Assembly: GCA_034522155.1 (NCBI GenBank)
Contig: JAXHLP010000013.1
Location: forward strand, 62,001 to 126,000
DNA: 64,000 bases
Direction: 5' to 3'
DNA from: Salinilacustrithrix sp034522155
Lineage (GTDB): Bacteria > Actinomycetota > Acidimicrobiia > Acidimicrobiales > Salinilacustritrichaceae
The notes beneath the pieces are model-generated. The model had not been told where the DNA came from and did no database searches. It worked only from the letters and a program-made list of their open reading frames with translations. The translations under genes were made by a program, and so were the position numbers. Below are positions 39,808 to 47,951 of the stretch, one piece after another; positions within the stretch are counted from its first letter, which is position 1, and every line of letters begins with the position of its first letter.

Positions 39808-40355
39808 TCGGCGCGGGACACGTCGACCGCGCCGAGCGACTTCAGGTGGTCGGTGGCCCACTGCACGTCGAGCAGGCGATCGACGCCGTCCTCGCGGAGC
39901 ACCTCGACGAGCCCCACCAGCGCGACCTTCGACGCATCGGTCACGCGGTGGAACATCGACTCGCCGGCGAAGAGGCCGCCGACGGCGATGCCGTAGAGAC
40001 CGCCGACGAGCTCGTCGTCGACCCAGGTCTCGACGCTGTGGGCCCAGCCCATGTCGTGAAGGCGCCGGTAGGCGTCCTGGATGTCGTGTGTTATCCACCC
40101 GTGCGGACGTCGTGGGTCGGCACAGGCGGCGATGACGTCGTCGAAGGCGGTGTCGACCCGGATCTCCATGCGACCGCACGACGTGCGCAGCGACCGCGAG
40201 ACATGGAGCCGGTCGAGCGGGAGGATCCCCCGTGGATCAGGGGACCACCAGCCGAGCGTGCGTCCACGGTCGACGTGCATCGGGAACAGCCCGGTGCGGT
40301 AGGCGGCCAGGACCGTCCCCGGTTCGAGGTCGGCCCCGATACCGGCGACGCCCAC
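39747..40355 (-). CDS. aat: Leucyl/phenylalanyl-tRNA--protein transferase
   Basis: At least 202 residues: GADLEPGTVLAAYRTGLFPM, WWSPDPRGILPLDRLHVSRS, HGWITHDIQDAYRRLHDMGW, LVGGLYGIAVGGLFAGESMF and WATDHLKSLGAVDVSR are all family signatures. It attaches Leu or Phe to N-terminal Arg/Lys for N-end-rule degradation. The first usable start is GTG 40355, but family-like sequence (VEPPPCRWRLPDPVDADPVG) continues upstream in the same frame without ATG, GTG or TTG as far as a stop codon. A CTG at 40418, ten bases after the preceding gene's stop, would include it. The gene is directly behind the hydroxyacyl-CoA dehydrogenase gene. Confidence 0.88.
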   Translation of the reverse strand: MGVAGIGADLEPGTVLAAYRTGLFPMHVDRGRTLGWWSPDPRGILPLDRLHVSRSLRTSCGRMEIRVDTAFDDVIAACADPRRPHGWITHDIQDAYRRLHDMGWAHSVETWVDDELVGGLYGIAVGGLFAGESMFHRVTDASKVALVGLVEVLREDGVDRLLDVQWATDHLKSLGAVDVSRADYVGRLLPAALELPLPSTFT

Positions 40356-40425
40356 CGGGTCGGCATCGACCGGATCAGGGAGCCGCCAACGACACGGTGG
40401 TGGTTCGACCGGTGGCAGCGCCGGC

Positions 40426-41274
40426 TCAGTAGTCGTAGAAGCCGCCGCCGGACTTCCGACCGAGCTTGCCCGCGGTCACCATCCGGCGCAACAGCGGCGC
40501 CGGGGAGTAGTTGGGGTCGCGGAACTCGTCGTAGAGCGCGTCGAGGATCGACAGCGAGGTGTCGAGGCCGACGAGGTCGAGCAGAGCGAAGGGGCCCATC
40601 GGGAAGTTGGCCCCGCCCTTCATCGCCGCGTCGATGTCGTCGCGGCTGGCGGTGCCGTTCTCCATCATTCGCACTGCGTTGTTCAGGTACGGGAAGAGCA
40701 GGTGGTTGACGATGAAGCCGGCCCGGTCCTCGACCAGCACCGGCGACTTGCCACACGTCTCGGCGAACTCGCGGACCTCGTCGATCGTGTCCTCGCTGGT
40801 GACCAGCGTCTGGACGATCTCGACCAGCTTCATCATCGGCGCCGGGTTGAAGAAGTGGACACCGCAGACGTTCTGGGGCCGAGCGGTCTTCACGGCCATC
40901 TCGGTGACGGGCAGCGTCGACGTGTTCGTGGCGATGATGGCGCCGTCCTTGCAGACCTTGTCGAGCTCGTCGAACAGGCCGAGCTTGGTGTCGAGGTCCT
41001 CGACGATCGACTCGATGACGAGCTCGCAGTCGGCCAGATCGGACAGGCTCGAGGTGGCGGTGACCCGCTCGACCGCAGCGTTGGCGTCGGCCTCCTCCAT
41101 CCGCTCCTTGGCCACGAGCTTCTCGAGCGACTTCTGCATGGCGGCGACGGTCGCGTCGGCCGACTCCTGCTTCCGGGAACGGAGCACCACGCCATACCCG
41201 GAGGTGGCCGCGACCTGCGCGATCCCCGAACCCATGATGCCCGAACCGATGATCCCCACAGTCTTGATCGTCAT
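40426..41274 (-). CDS. 3-hydroxybutyryl-CoA dehydrogenase
   Basis: 282 residues: NAD-binding VGIIGSGIMGSGIAQVAATSG, ATNTSTLPVTEMA, GVHFFNPAPMMKLVEIV (catalytic His region), AGFIVNHLLFPYLNNAVRM, GANFPMGPFALLDLVGLDT and a typical GGGFYDY end. It interconverts acetoacetyl-CoA and 3-hydroxybutyryl-CoA and would fit the ethylmalonyl-CoA or butanoate route suggested by the mutase gene. ATG 41274 is clear. It is followed by aat. Confidence 0.93.
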   Translation of the reverse strand: MTIKTVGIIGSGIMGSGIAQVAATSGYGVVLRSRKQESADATVAAMQKSLEKLVAKERMEEADANAAVERVTATSSLSDLADCELVIESIVEDLDTKLGLFDELDKVCKDGAIIATNTSTLPVTEMAVKTARPQNVCGVHFFNPAPMMKLVEIVQTLVTSEDTIDEVREFAETCGKSPVLVEDRAGFIVNHLLFPYLNNAVRMMENGTASRDDIDAAMKGGANFPMGPFALLDLVGLDTSLSILDALYDEFRDPNYSPAPLLRRMVTAGKLGRKSGGGFYDY

Positions 41275-41341
41275 GGCCGGACACCCTACTGATGGGTAAC
41301 CAAGGCGCCAGATCCGACGATCGGGCCGATCGGACCGGGCC

Positions 41342-41962
41342 GTGGGGCCGGGGCCGACCGGTCGGCCGGGGCACCTCGGGCAGACTGGCGAGATCGCTGA
41401 TCTGCACCTCACGCCGACGGGCTACGAGCGTCTGCTGCCCCCCGGTGTGCAACTGACCGTGAAGACCCGACGTCGAGCGCTGGCGCAGCGAGCCCGCGGG
41501 CGGGTGCTCGACCTCGGCGGCGCCGAGGGGCATCGGTCGCTGTGGGACCGGCCCGGTGTCGACGCCACCGTGCTGGCCGCGAACCGCGGGGAGCGACTGG
41601 CCGGACTCGCCGACCGGGGCGCCCGGTTCGACACCGTGTTCTCGGTCTTCCAACTCGTGGCGGCCCCTGACCTGGCGGCGACGCTCACCCACCTCGGCGA
41701 GGTGCTGGCACCCGAGGGTGCGCTCCACTTCCTCGAACCGGCACGGCTGCGCGGTCGGATCACGGGTCGGGCGCAACGCGTGGTGGCGCCGGTCGTCGAT
41801 GCCGCGACGGGCTGGCGGGTCGACCGCGACCTCCCGCGCGAGTTGCGCGCCGCCGGGCTCTCGGTCACCGACCTCGAGCGGCACCGCACGGGAACCGTGC
41901 AGTGGTGGCTGCGCTCCCTCGTCGAGGGTCGGGCCCACCACGCCCTTCCCGTCGGCCGCTGA
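41342..41962 (+). CDS. SAM-dependent methyltransferase-like protein
   Basis: About 206 residues. VLDLGGAEGHRSLWDRPG matches motif I, and LGEVLAPEGALHFLEPARL the motif III region. The C-terminal RELRAAGLSVTDLERHR is typical of the fold. The substrate is unknown. The start is uncertain: GTG 41342 is the most upstream, but the conserved part only begins near residue 24 (TPTGYERLLPPG). It is divergent from the dehydrogenase gene. Confidence 0.65.
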   Translation: MGPGPTGRPGHLGQTGEIADLHLTPTGYERLLPPGVQLTVKTRRRALAQRARGRVLDLGGAEGHRSLWDRPGVDATVLAANRGERLAGLADRGARFDTVFSVFQLVAAPDLAATLTHLGEVLAPEGALHFLEPARLRGRITGRAQRVVAPVVDAATGWRVDRDLPRELRAAGLSVTDLERHRTGTVQWWLRSLVEGRAHHALPVGR

Positions 41963-42005
41963 ACGGCGGCACCTCCCGTCGAGGCGGCGGGGAGCGACGA
42001 GCGCC

Positions 42006-42920
42006 TCAGGCCTCGATGATCTCCACGTCCTCGACGGTGACGTCTCGGCTCGGGCCGCCCCCGAGCTGGCTCTCGGGATCGTCCTCGTGCAGGCCGATGA
42101 TCGTCTGGAGGACGTCGAGACCCTCGACGACGTCGCCGAGGAGCAGGTACGTGCCCTGCGAATCGAGGTTGGACACGTCGGGGCCCGTGGAGAAGAAGTA
42201 CTGGGCCGACGACGAGTCGGGCCCCTGGGACCGGGCCATGATCAGCTGGCCCTCCTCGTAGGTGAACGGGCCGGTGTACTGGCCGGTCTCGGGATCGGTG
42301 GCGAACGTCCCGCCCTCGTCGGGGATCGTGTAGCCCGGGCCTGGGTCCGATGGGTCCTGGGTGTGGGGCGAGCCACCCTGGATGATGTCGATGGTCGGAT
42401 CGGTGCGGAACATCAGCGACTCGTCGTAGTACTGGTACCGGGCGAGCGCGACGAAGTTGTTGACCGTGTTCGGCATCTCGTCCTCGCGCAGGTCGACCAG
42501 GACGTCGCCCTCCGAGGTCACGAACCGCGCCTGGTAGTCGACGCCCTCCTCCAGGCAGTCGCCCATGGGGCCGTCGAAGTCGATCCGGCGCTCGGACGAC
42601 CCGTCGGCCGCAGGGCACTCGGTCGGACCAGGCTGCACCTCGGCCACCGTCGTCTCGGGCGTGCTCGTCGAGCTGTCGTCGGGAGCGGTGTCGTCGGGCG
42701 ATGTGGCCTCGCCCGGATCGGTGGAGTCGACCGTGGCGGTCTCGGCGTCGTCGTCGCTGGTCAGGATCGAGAACCCGATCGCGAAGGCGAGGAAGGCGAC
42801 CACCGCGACACCGATCATGATTCCCCGGCGGCGGACGTTCTCACGCTTCTCCGTCCGGCGCAGCTCCTCGATCTTGGCCTGTCGAGCCTGCTTCTGCCGT
42901 TCACGCTTGGAGGTACCCAC
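42006..42920 (-). CDS. Membrane-anchored cyclophilin-type peptidyl-prolyl isomerase
   Basis: 304 residues. A basic N-terminus (SKRERQKQARQAKIEEL) is followed by one transmembrane helix (IMIGVAVVAFLAFAIGFSIL), a Ser/Thr-rich linker and a cyclophilin domain: TVNNFVALARYQYYDESLMFR, IIQGGSPHTQD, GQLIMARSQGPDSSSAQYFF, GTYLLLGDVVEGLDVL. It folds secreted proteins outside the membrane. The active-site FHR/FRT region reads LMFRTD, with the catalytic Arg kept. Confidence 0.92.
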   Translation of the reverse strand: MGTSKRERQKQARQAKIEELRRTEKRENVRRRGIMIGVAVVAFLAFAIGFSILTSDDDAETATVDSTDPGEATSPDDTAPDDSSTSTPETTVAEVQPGPTECPAADGSSERRIDFDGPMGDCLEEGVDYQARFVTSEGDVLVDLREDEMPNTVNNFVALARYQYYDESLMFRTDPTIDIIQGGSPHTQDPSDPGPGYTIPDEGGTFATDPETGQYTGPFTYEEGQLIMARSQGPDSSSAQYFFSTGPDVSNLDSQGTYLLLGDVVEGLDVLQTIIGLHEDDPESQLGGGPSRDVTVEDVEIIEA

Positions 42921-43074
42921 GGCCGCGAAACCGTACTCGGTCGTCCCGTCCGTGCAGGAGTCGATCCGGCGGCGCCGGATACGGATCTTTTACTCTGGAG
43001 AGGGATCTCGCTACGCTACGTAGCCGGGCGGGTCAGGTCGACCGAGGTGCCCGAGCGGGAGGAACGCACAGAGG

Positions 43075-43560
43075 ATGTCCAACGAGGACGCGGAACAGTC
43101 ATCGTTCTCCGTCGAGGTCGGCAAGCGGTTGCGGGCCGTGCGCCGGCTGCGCAAGCTGTCACTGGACGACGTCGAGCGCGAGAGCGGCGAGCAGTGGAGC
43201 GCGTCGGCGATCGGCGCCTACGAACGCGGATTTCGCAACCTGAGCCTGCCCCGCCTGCGCGAGCTGGCGGAGTTCTACGACGTCCCCATGTCGGTGCTGC
43301 TCGGTGAGTCCGACGACGACGAAGACGGCGATCGCCCGACGAAGGTCATCCTCGATCTGGTCGCGCTGTCCGGCATCCCGGAGGCCGAGGCCATCCACCG
43401 CTACGCCCGGTCGATCATCCTCGAGCGGGGCGACTTCAACGGCCGCGTGCTGTCGATCCGCCACGACGACCTCCGGGCGATCTGCTCCCTGTTGCACGCC
43501 ACCGAGACCCAGACCCTCCAACAGCTCCGCGACTGGAACGCCCTCGTCGAAGTGAGTTGA
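43075..43560 (+). CDS. bldD: BldD-type regulator (c-di-GMP receptor)
   Basis: 161 residues. An N-terminal XRE helix-turn-helix (VGKRLRAVRRLRKLSLDDVE, SASAIGAYERGFRNLSL) and a C-terminal domain holding ERGDFNGRVLSIRHDDLRAI. This contains RGD-X8-RHDD, the RxD-X8-RxxD signature with which BldD binds tetrameric c-di-GMP. In Streptomyces BldD-c-di-GMP represses development genes. The intact motif argues for c-di-GMP control here too, fitting the GGDEF-EAL gene at 27991. A palindrome GCTACGTAGC (43015-43024) lies upstream and may be an autoregulatory site. Confidence 0.92.
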   Translation: MSNEDAEQSSFSVEVGKRLRAVRRLRKLSLDDVERESGEQWSASAIGAYERGFRNLSLPRLRELAEFYDVPMSVLLGESDDDEDGDRPTKVILDLVALSGIPEAEAIHRYARSIILERGDFNGRVLSIRHDDLRAICSLLHATETQTLQQLRDWNALVEVS

Positions 43561-43574
43561 GAAGGTTCGCGAGC

Positions 43575-43712
43575 ATGGCTCTGGATCGCTACCGTCGATT
43601 CGCGATGACCACGAAGCAGCAGGTCGGCGTCGGGAGCGCCAGCGAGCAGCCGACAACGAAACGGCCGGCACGCCGGGGCTCGAACGGCCCCCAGGGGCCG
43701 GAGGCCCAGTGA
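43575..43712 (+). CDS. Short open frame overlapping the lysC start
   Basis: 45 codons (MALDRYRRFAMTTKQQ..., rich in Arg, Gly and Pro) ending in the GTGA that starts lysC. No family recognised. The coupling suggests that its translation could influence lysC, but the composition is poor for a real protein and it has no clear Shine-Dalgarno sequence. Confidence 0.3.
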   Translation: MALDRYRRFAMTTKQQVGVGSASEQPTTKRPARRGSNGPQGPEAQ

Positions 43713-44932
43713 GTCGAGAGACGATGCTCATCGTGCAGAAGTTCGGCGGGACCTCCGTCGCGGACCCGGACCGGATCCGCGAGGTGGCCGCACACGCGGC
43801 CCGGACCCACAAGCGGGGCCACGAGGTCGTGCTCGTCGTGTCCGCCATGGGCAAGGAGACCGATCAGCTCCTGCGCCTCGCCTCCGACGTCTCGAAGTCG
43901 GCGCCGGGCCGTGAGCTCGACATGCTCATCACCGCGGGCGAGCGCAAGGCGATGTCACTGGTGGCCATGGCCATGTCGGATCTCGGCGTCAACGCCCAGT
44001 CGTTCACCGGTTCGCAGGCGGGATTCATCACCGACACGTCCCACACCGACGCCAAGATCGTCGAGCTACGGCCCGACCGGATCCGCGAGGCCATCGACGA
44101 GGGATTCGTACCGGTACTCGGTGGCAGCCAGGGAATGTCCACCGAGCGCGACGTCACCTTCCTCGGTCGGGGCGGTTCCGACACCACCGCCGTGGCCATC
44201 GCCCACGCCCTCGACGCCGACGTCTGCGAGCTCTACACCGACGTCGCCGGCGTCTACTCCGCCGACCCCCGCATCGTGGCCAAGGCGGTCCGCATGCCCG
44301 AGGTCAGCTTCGACGAGTTGCTCGAGATGGCCGCCACCGGCTGTCCCAAACCCGCCATGCGATCGGTGGAGTTCGCCCGGCGCCACCGCGTCAAGCTGCA
44401 CGTCCGCTCGGCCTTCACCTGGGAAGCGGGCACCATCGTCAAGGAGCACACCGACATGGAACAGGCCGTCGTCAACGCCGTCACCCACGACACCAGCGAA
44501 GCCAAGGTCACGGTCTCCGGGGTGCCCGACGAGCCCGGCATCGCCGCCAAGATGTTCACGGCCCTGGCCGACGCCGGGATCAACGTCGACATGATCGTCC
44601 AGAACACCTCCGAGCACGGCCGAACCGACATCTCCTTCACGGTTCCCCACGACGAGGCCGAGCAGGCCACCGAGCTGATCAACAACGTCCAGGGCGAGGT
44701 CGGCGCTGCCGGCTGCGGGTACGACCACGACATCGGGCGCGTCTCCGTGATCGGCGCGGGCATGAAGTCCAATCCCGGCGTGGCCGCCAAGATGTTCCAG
44801 GTGCTCGCCGACAACGACATCAACATCGAGATGATCTCGACCTCGGCCATCCGCATCTCCTGCGTGGTCCAGGAATCCGACGTCGAGAACGCCGTCGAGT
44901 TGCTCCACACCGCCTTCGATCTGGACGCCTGA
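43709..44932 (+). CDS. lysC: Aspartate kinase
   Basis: 407 residues. KFGGTSVADPDRI (ATP/aspartate site), ITAGERKAMSLVAMAM, GRGGSDTTAVAIAHAL and two C-terminal ACT domains (KVTVSGVPDEPGIAAKMF and RVSVIGAGMKSNPGVAAKMF) that mediate feedback control by lysine and threonine. It makes aspartyl phosphate, the first step to Lys, Thr and Met. GTG start overlapping a short open frame. In the typical actinobacterial order asd follows, here after one small lipoprotein gene. Confidence 0.94.
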   Translation: MSRETMLIVQKFGGTSVADPDRIREVAAHAARTHKRGHEVVLVVSAMGKETDQLLRLASDVSKSAPGRELDMLITAGERKAMSLVAMAMSDLGVNAQSFTGSQAGFITDTSHTDAKIVELRPDRIREAIDEGFVPVLGGSQGMSTERDVTFLGRGGSDTTAVAIAHALDADVCELYTDVAGVYSADPRIVAKAVRMPEVSFDELLEMAATGCPKPAMRSVEFARRHRVKLHVRSAFTWEAGTIVKEHTDMEQAVVNAVTHDTSEAKVTVSGVPDEPGIAAKMFTALADAGINVDMIVQNTSEHGRTDISFTVPHDEAEQATELINNVQGEVGAAGCGYDHDIGRVSVIGAGMKSNPGVAAKMFQVLADNDINIEMISTSAIRISCVVQESDVENAVELLHTAFDLDA

Positions 44933-44940
44933 CGCGAGGG

Positions 44941-45192
44941 ATGACCACGACCGAGCGGTGCGCTGTCCGGCTCCTCGCGGTCCTCGGTCTCGTGGGTCTG
45001 GTGTCGGCCTGCGGGGGCGAATCGGACGAGCTCGGCTTCGCGCTCGGCGATGTGGGCACGGTGGCGTGGAACCTGGACGACCACGTGCTTCCCCGCTCGG
45101 ACGTCACGCTCGATGGCTCGTCCACGCGACGGACCGACGGCACCGAGATCACTCAGCGCCAGCGTCGGCGCGAGGTCGTCCGGTCCCGCTAG
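44941..45192 (+). CDS. Small lipoprotein
   Basis: 83 residues. A signal peptide with lipobox (LLAVLGLVGLVSAC, Cys 24), then a short acidic domain (ESDELGFALGDVGTVAWNLD) and a basic end. No family recognised. It starts nine bases after lysC and ends 61 bases before asd, so it is probably co-transcribed with both; no link to lysine synthesis can be deduced. Confidence 0.6.
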   Translation: MTTTERCAVRLLAVLGLVGLVSACGGESDELGFALGDVGTVAWNLDDHVLPRSDVTLDGSSTRRTDGTEITQRQRRREVVRSR

Positions 45193-45252
45193 GAGCATGC
45201 TGGATCGGCAAGCCGCTTCGGAGTCCGGGCCCGAGCGCCGTACCCTGGAGCC

Positions 45253-46281
45253 ATGCGAGTCGGAATCCTCGGAGCCACGGGCCAGGTCGGCGGCGTCATG
45301 CGTCGCCTGCTGGCCGATCGCAACTTCCCCGTCGACGAGATCCGGTACTTCGCCTCGTCGCGCTCGGCGGGCCGGACCCTGCCCTGGGGTGACACCGAGA
45401 TCACCGTCGAAGAATCGACCGAAGCCGACTACTCCGACCTCGACGTCGTGCTCGCCTCCGCCGGCGCCACGGCATCGCGGGCCCTGGCCGAGGACATCGC
45501 CGCCTCCGGACCCGTGGTCATCGACAACTCGTCCGCGTTCCGCATGGACGACCGAGTCCCCCTCGTCGTTCCCGAGGCCAACGCCGACGCCCTCGACGAC
45601 ATCCCCATCGGCATCGTGGCCAACCCCAACTGCACCACGATGGTCGCCATCCCGGTCCTCAAACCGCTGGCCGACGAGGCCGGGCTCGAGGCGATGATCG
45701 TGTCGACCTACCAAGCCGTCTCCGGCGCCGGCCTGTCGGGTGTCGAGGAGCTCGACGCCCAGATCCGCAAGGTCGGCGACAAGGCGCCGGCGTTGACCCA
45801 CGACGGCCGGGCAGCCGAGTTCGGCGAGACCGACAACTTCGTCAAGCCCATCGCCTACAACGCCCTCCCCTGGGCCGGCGCACTCGTCGACGACGGCCTC
45901 GAGGAGACCAACGAGGAGCAGAAGCTGCGCCACGAGTCGCGCAAGATCCTCGGTCTCCCCGACCTCGCCGTGTCAGGCACCTGCGTGCGGGTCCCGGTGT
46001 TCACGGGTCACGCCCTGAGCATCAACGCCCGCTTCTCGAACCCGATCACACCCGACAGGGCCCGCGAGATCCTCGCCGACGCCCCGGGCGTGCAGCTCGA
46101 CGACGTGCCCACGCCGCTCGACTCGGCCGGCATCGACAACACGCTCGTCGGCCGCTTCCGCGTCGACCCCACCGTGGCGCACGGCCTCGCGTTCTTCCTC
46201 GCCGGCGACAACCTGCGCAAGGGCGCGGCGCTCAACACCATCCAGATCGCCGAGGAACTGGTCGCCCGCCGTTCTGCTTGA
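45253..46281 (+). CDS. asd: Aspartate-semialdehyde dehydrogenase
   Basis: 342 residues. RVGILGATGQVGGVMRRLL (NADP binding), FASSRSAGRTLPW, IDNSSAFRMDDRVPLVVPE, IVANPNCTTMVAIPVLKPL (catalytic Cys), STYQAVSGAGLSGVEEL and GTCVRVPVFTGHALSIN (catalytic His). It reduces aspartyl phosphate to the semialdehyde, directly after lysC in the pathway and in the operon. Confidence 0.95.
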   Translation: MRVGILGATGQVGGVMRRLLADRNFPVDEIRYFASSRSAGRTLPWGDTEITVEESTEADYSDLDVVLASAGATASRALAEDIAASGPVVIDNSSAFRMDDRVPLVVPEANADALDDIPIGIVANPNCTTMVAIPVLKPLADEAGLEAMIVSTYQAVSGAGLSGVEELDAQIRKVGDKAPALTHDGRAAEFGETDNFVKPIAYNALPWAGALVDDGLEETNEEQKLRHESRKILGLPDLAVSGTCVRVPVFTGHALSINARFSNPITPDRAREILADAPGVQLDDVPTPLDSAGIDNTLVGRFRVDPTVAHGLAFFLAGDNLRKGAALNTIQIAEELVARRSA

Positions 46282-46296
46282 CCAGATGTGGGTCGG

Positions 46297-46575
46297 TCAG
46301 CAGGTGCAGGGTCGGGTGCCACAGCCCGGACAGCCCGCGGCATAGCGCTGGGCGGCCTCGTCGAGGCTGAGCCCGAGCTGGTGGGCCAGCGACGCAACCC
46401 AGGCGATGACGTCGCCGAGCTCGTGGAGCTGCTGATCGGGCGTGCCCTTGCGGGTGGCCTGGGCGAGCTCGCCGACCTCCTCGCACAACCACGCGATGGT
46501 GGGCGCGGTACCCCGTTCGGCGTCGCGTTCGCCATACGTCGCGGCGATACCGGCCTGGAAGTCGGCTATGTCCAT
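46297..46575 (-). CDS. MazG-like nucleotide pyrophosphohydrolase
   Basis: 92 residues, a single MazG-like four-helix unit: IADFQAGIAATYGERD, WLCEEVGELAQATRKG (metal-binding EExxE), LHELGDVIAWVASLAHQLG (ExxD). The C-terminus ends in a Cys-rich CPGCGTRPCTC not usual for the family. It hydrolyses NTPs to NMP and pyrophosphate, a house-cleaning role. ATG 46575 is used; GTG-like upstream starts exist. Confidence 0.85.
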   Translation of the reverse strand: MDIADFQAGIAATYGERDAERGTAPTIAWLCEEVGELAQATRKGTPDQQLHELGDVIAWVASLAHQLGLSLDEAAQRYAAGCPGCGTRPCTC

Positions 46576-46634
46576 CGCGGTCCGTCCACGACCATCCACC
46601 GTATCCGTGAGCCCGATGGCAACACTGGGGATCG

Positions 46635-47468
46635 ATGCGCCGGCTCATCTGGGGGCTGTTGGCCACGACCGGGCTTCTGCTCCCGGCCTGTGGCTCCGAC
46701 GGGAACGAGAGCTCCACGCCGCCCGCCGACCCGAGGCCCGGGGTGATCGACACCGCGCTGGCGTCCTCGGACGACTCGGGTGCCGTCGAGACTGGCGGCC
46801 AACGGGCCGACGGTCCGATGCCGGCGCCGGATCCCGACGATGCGTTCCGCGTGCTGGTCACCAACCCGGAGGGCGTCTCCTCGCCCGGCCTCGATGCCGT
46901 GGTCTCGGTGCTCGCAGCCCGGCCGGCCACCCATGTGGAGGTCATCGCGCCCGCAGCCGACACGAGCGGAGCCGCGGGCGACCGCTCGAGCGCGGAGGTC
47001 GCTCCGGTGGAGGCCGAAACCATGACCGGGCACCGCGCGTACGCGGTCAATGGTGGGATGCTCGACACCCTCGACGTTGCGCTCGAGCCCACAACCGTGC
47101 CGTTCGATCTGGCGATCGTCGGCGCCACCACGGGGTCGGCGGCCGTCGATGGCGCGTCGCAGACGCTCACCGACCACGGCGTGCCGGTGCTGGTGATCGC
47201 GGTGGACGACGATCCCGACCTCGCCGCCGCCGGCCTGGCCCTGTCGACGGTCCTCGACTACCACCTCGACGATGTCGTCCAGTCGGCCGACCGCCACACG
47301 CTCACGATCTCCTCCTGCACCTCCGGCGTCGCCCGCGGCCCCGTGGTCGTCCACGCCAGCACCGATCCGTTGCCGCCCGCCGACTGCTCGAAGGCAGCCA
47401 CCGACCCCTTCGATGACGACGCCGAAGCCGTGTCCAACGGGTTCGCCACCCTCGCCGCCCACCCCTGA
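46635..47468 (+). CDS. SurE-like lipoprotein lacking catalytic residues
   Basis: 277 residues. Signal peptide with lipobox LLLPACG (Cys 19). The domain after residue 70 follows the SurE nucleotidase fold: FRVLVTNPEGVSSPGLDAVV matches the SurE opening ILVTNDDGVxAPG, but the metal-binding Asp-Asp pair is Pro-Glu here. HRAYAVNGGMLDTLDVAL and IVGATTGSAAVDG fit later SurE elements (SGTPADCV, SGIN). Loss of the metal site predicts no phosphatase activity. An extracellular binding role is possible. Confidence 0.6.
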   Translation: MRRLIWGLLATTGLLLPACGSDGNESSTPPADPRPGVIDTALASSDDSGAVETGGQRADGPMPAPDPDDAFRVLVTNPEGVSSPGLDAVVSVLAARPATHVEVIAPAADTSGAAGDRSSAEVAPVEAETMTGHRAYAVNGGMLDTLDVALEPTTVPFDLAIVGATTGSAAVDGASQTLTDHGVPVLVIAVDDDPDLAAAGLALSTVLDYHLDDVVQSADRHTLTISSCTSGVARGPVVVHASTDPLPPADCSKAATDPFDDDAEAVSNGFATLAAHP

Positions 47469-47496
47469 CGACCCATCCCGGCCCGCCAGCGCCCGG

Positions 47497-47910
47497 TCAG
47501 GCCATGCCGTAGATGTGTTCGATCGGGAGCTCGACCAGCAACCGAGCGTCGTCGACCATGGCCCGGCGGTACTCGTCCCAGTCGTCGTGATCGCCGTTGA
47601 CGCGCTGGAAGTAGTCGACCAGCGAATCGACGGTGGCGTCATGGGGATCGGTGGCCACCGGGGTCAGCGAGGCCGTGCCCTCGACCACGGCGTAGGCCCA
47701 GAAGTCGTCGCGGGTGACGTGCAGACTGGCGCGAGGATCACGCCGTAGATTCGCGGTCTTGGCCCGGCTGTCGGTGACCGAGATCCGGATCACGTCGTCG
47801 ACCACCGCATAGGCGATGTTCGACAGCTGGGGCCGCCCGTCGCGCTTGAGCGTCACCAGCACCCCCTTGTGGTGGTCGTCGACGAGCGAGCGGAGCGCGG
47901 TGGTGTCCAT
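47497..47910 (-). CDS. PPOX-class F420/FMN-dependent oxidoreductase
   Basis: 137 residues, split-barrel flavin fold: HHKGVLVTLKRDGRPQLSNI, RISVTDSRAKTANLRRDPRA and WAYAVVEGTASLTPV are signatures of the F420-binding PPOX group common in mycobacteria. Substrate unknown. Confidence 0.88.
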   Translation of the reverse strand: MDTTALRSLVDDHHKGVLVTLKRDGRPQLSNIAYAVVDDVIRISVTDSRAKTANLRRDPRASLHVTRDDFWAYAVVEGTASLTPVATDPHDATVDSLVDYFQRVNGDHDDWDEYRRAMVDDARLLVELPIEHIYGMA

Positions 47911-47951
47911 GCCCCGAGCAACCGAGGTGACGCCTCGACGATTCCCGTACC

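Noticed and set aside
37549..40179. Very long open frame on the minus strand opposite the copper ATPase
   Set aside because: Antisense artefact of high GC; the plus strand has all P-type ATPase motifs.
41296..41318. GTAACC followed by GAC near the hydroxyacyl-CoA dehydrogenase start
   Set aside because: The spacing is 14, not 16 bases, and no island gene follows, so it is not counted as a member of the promoter set.
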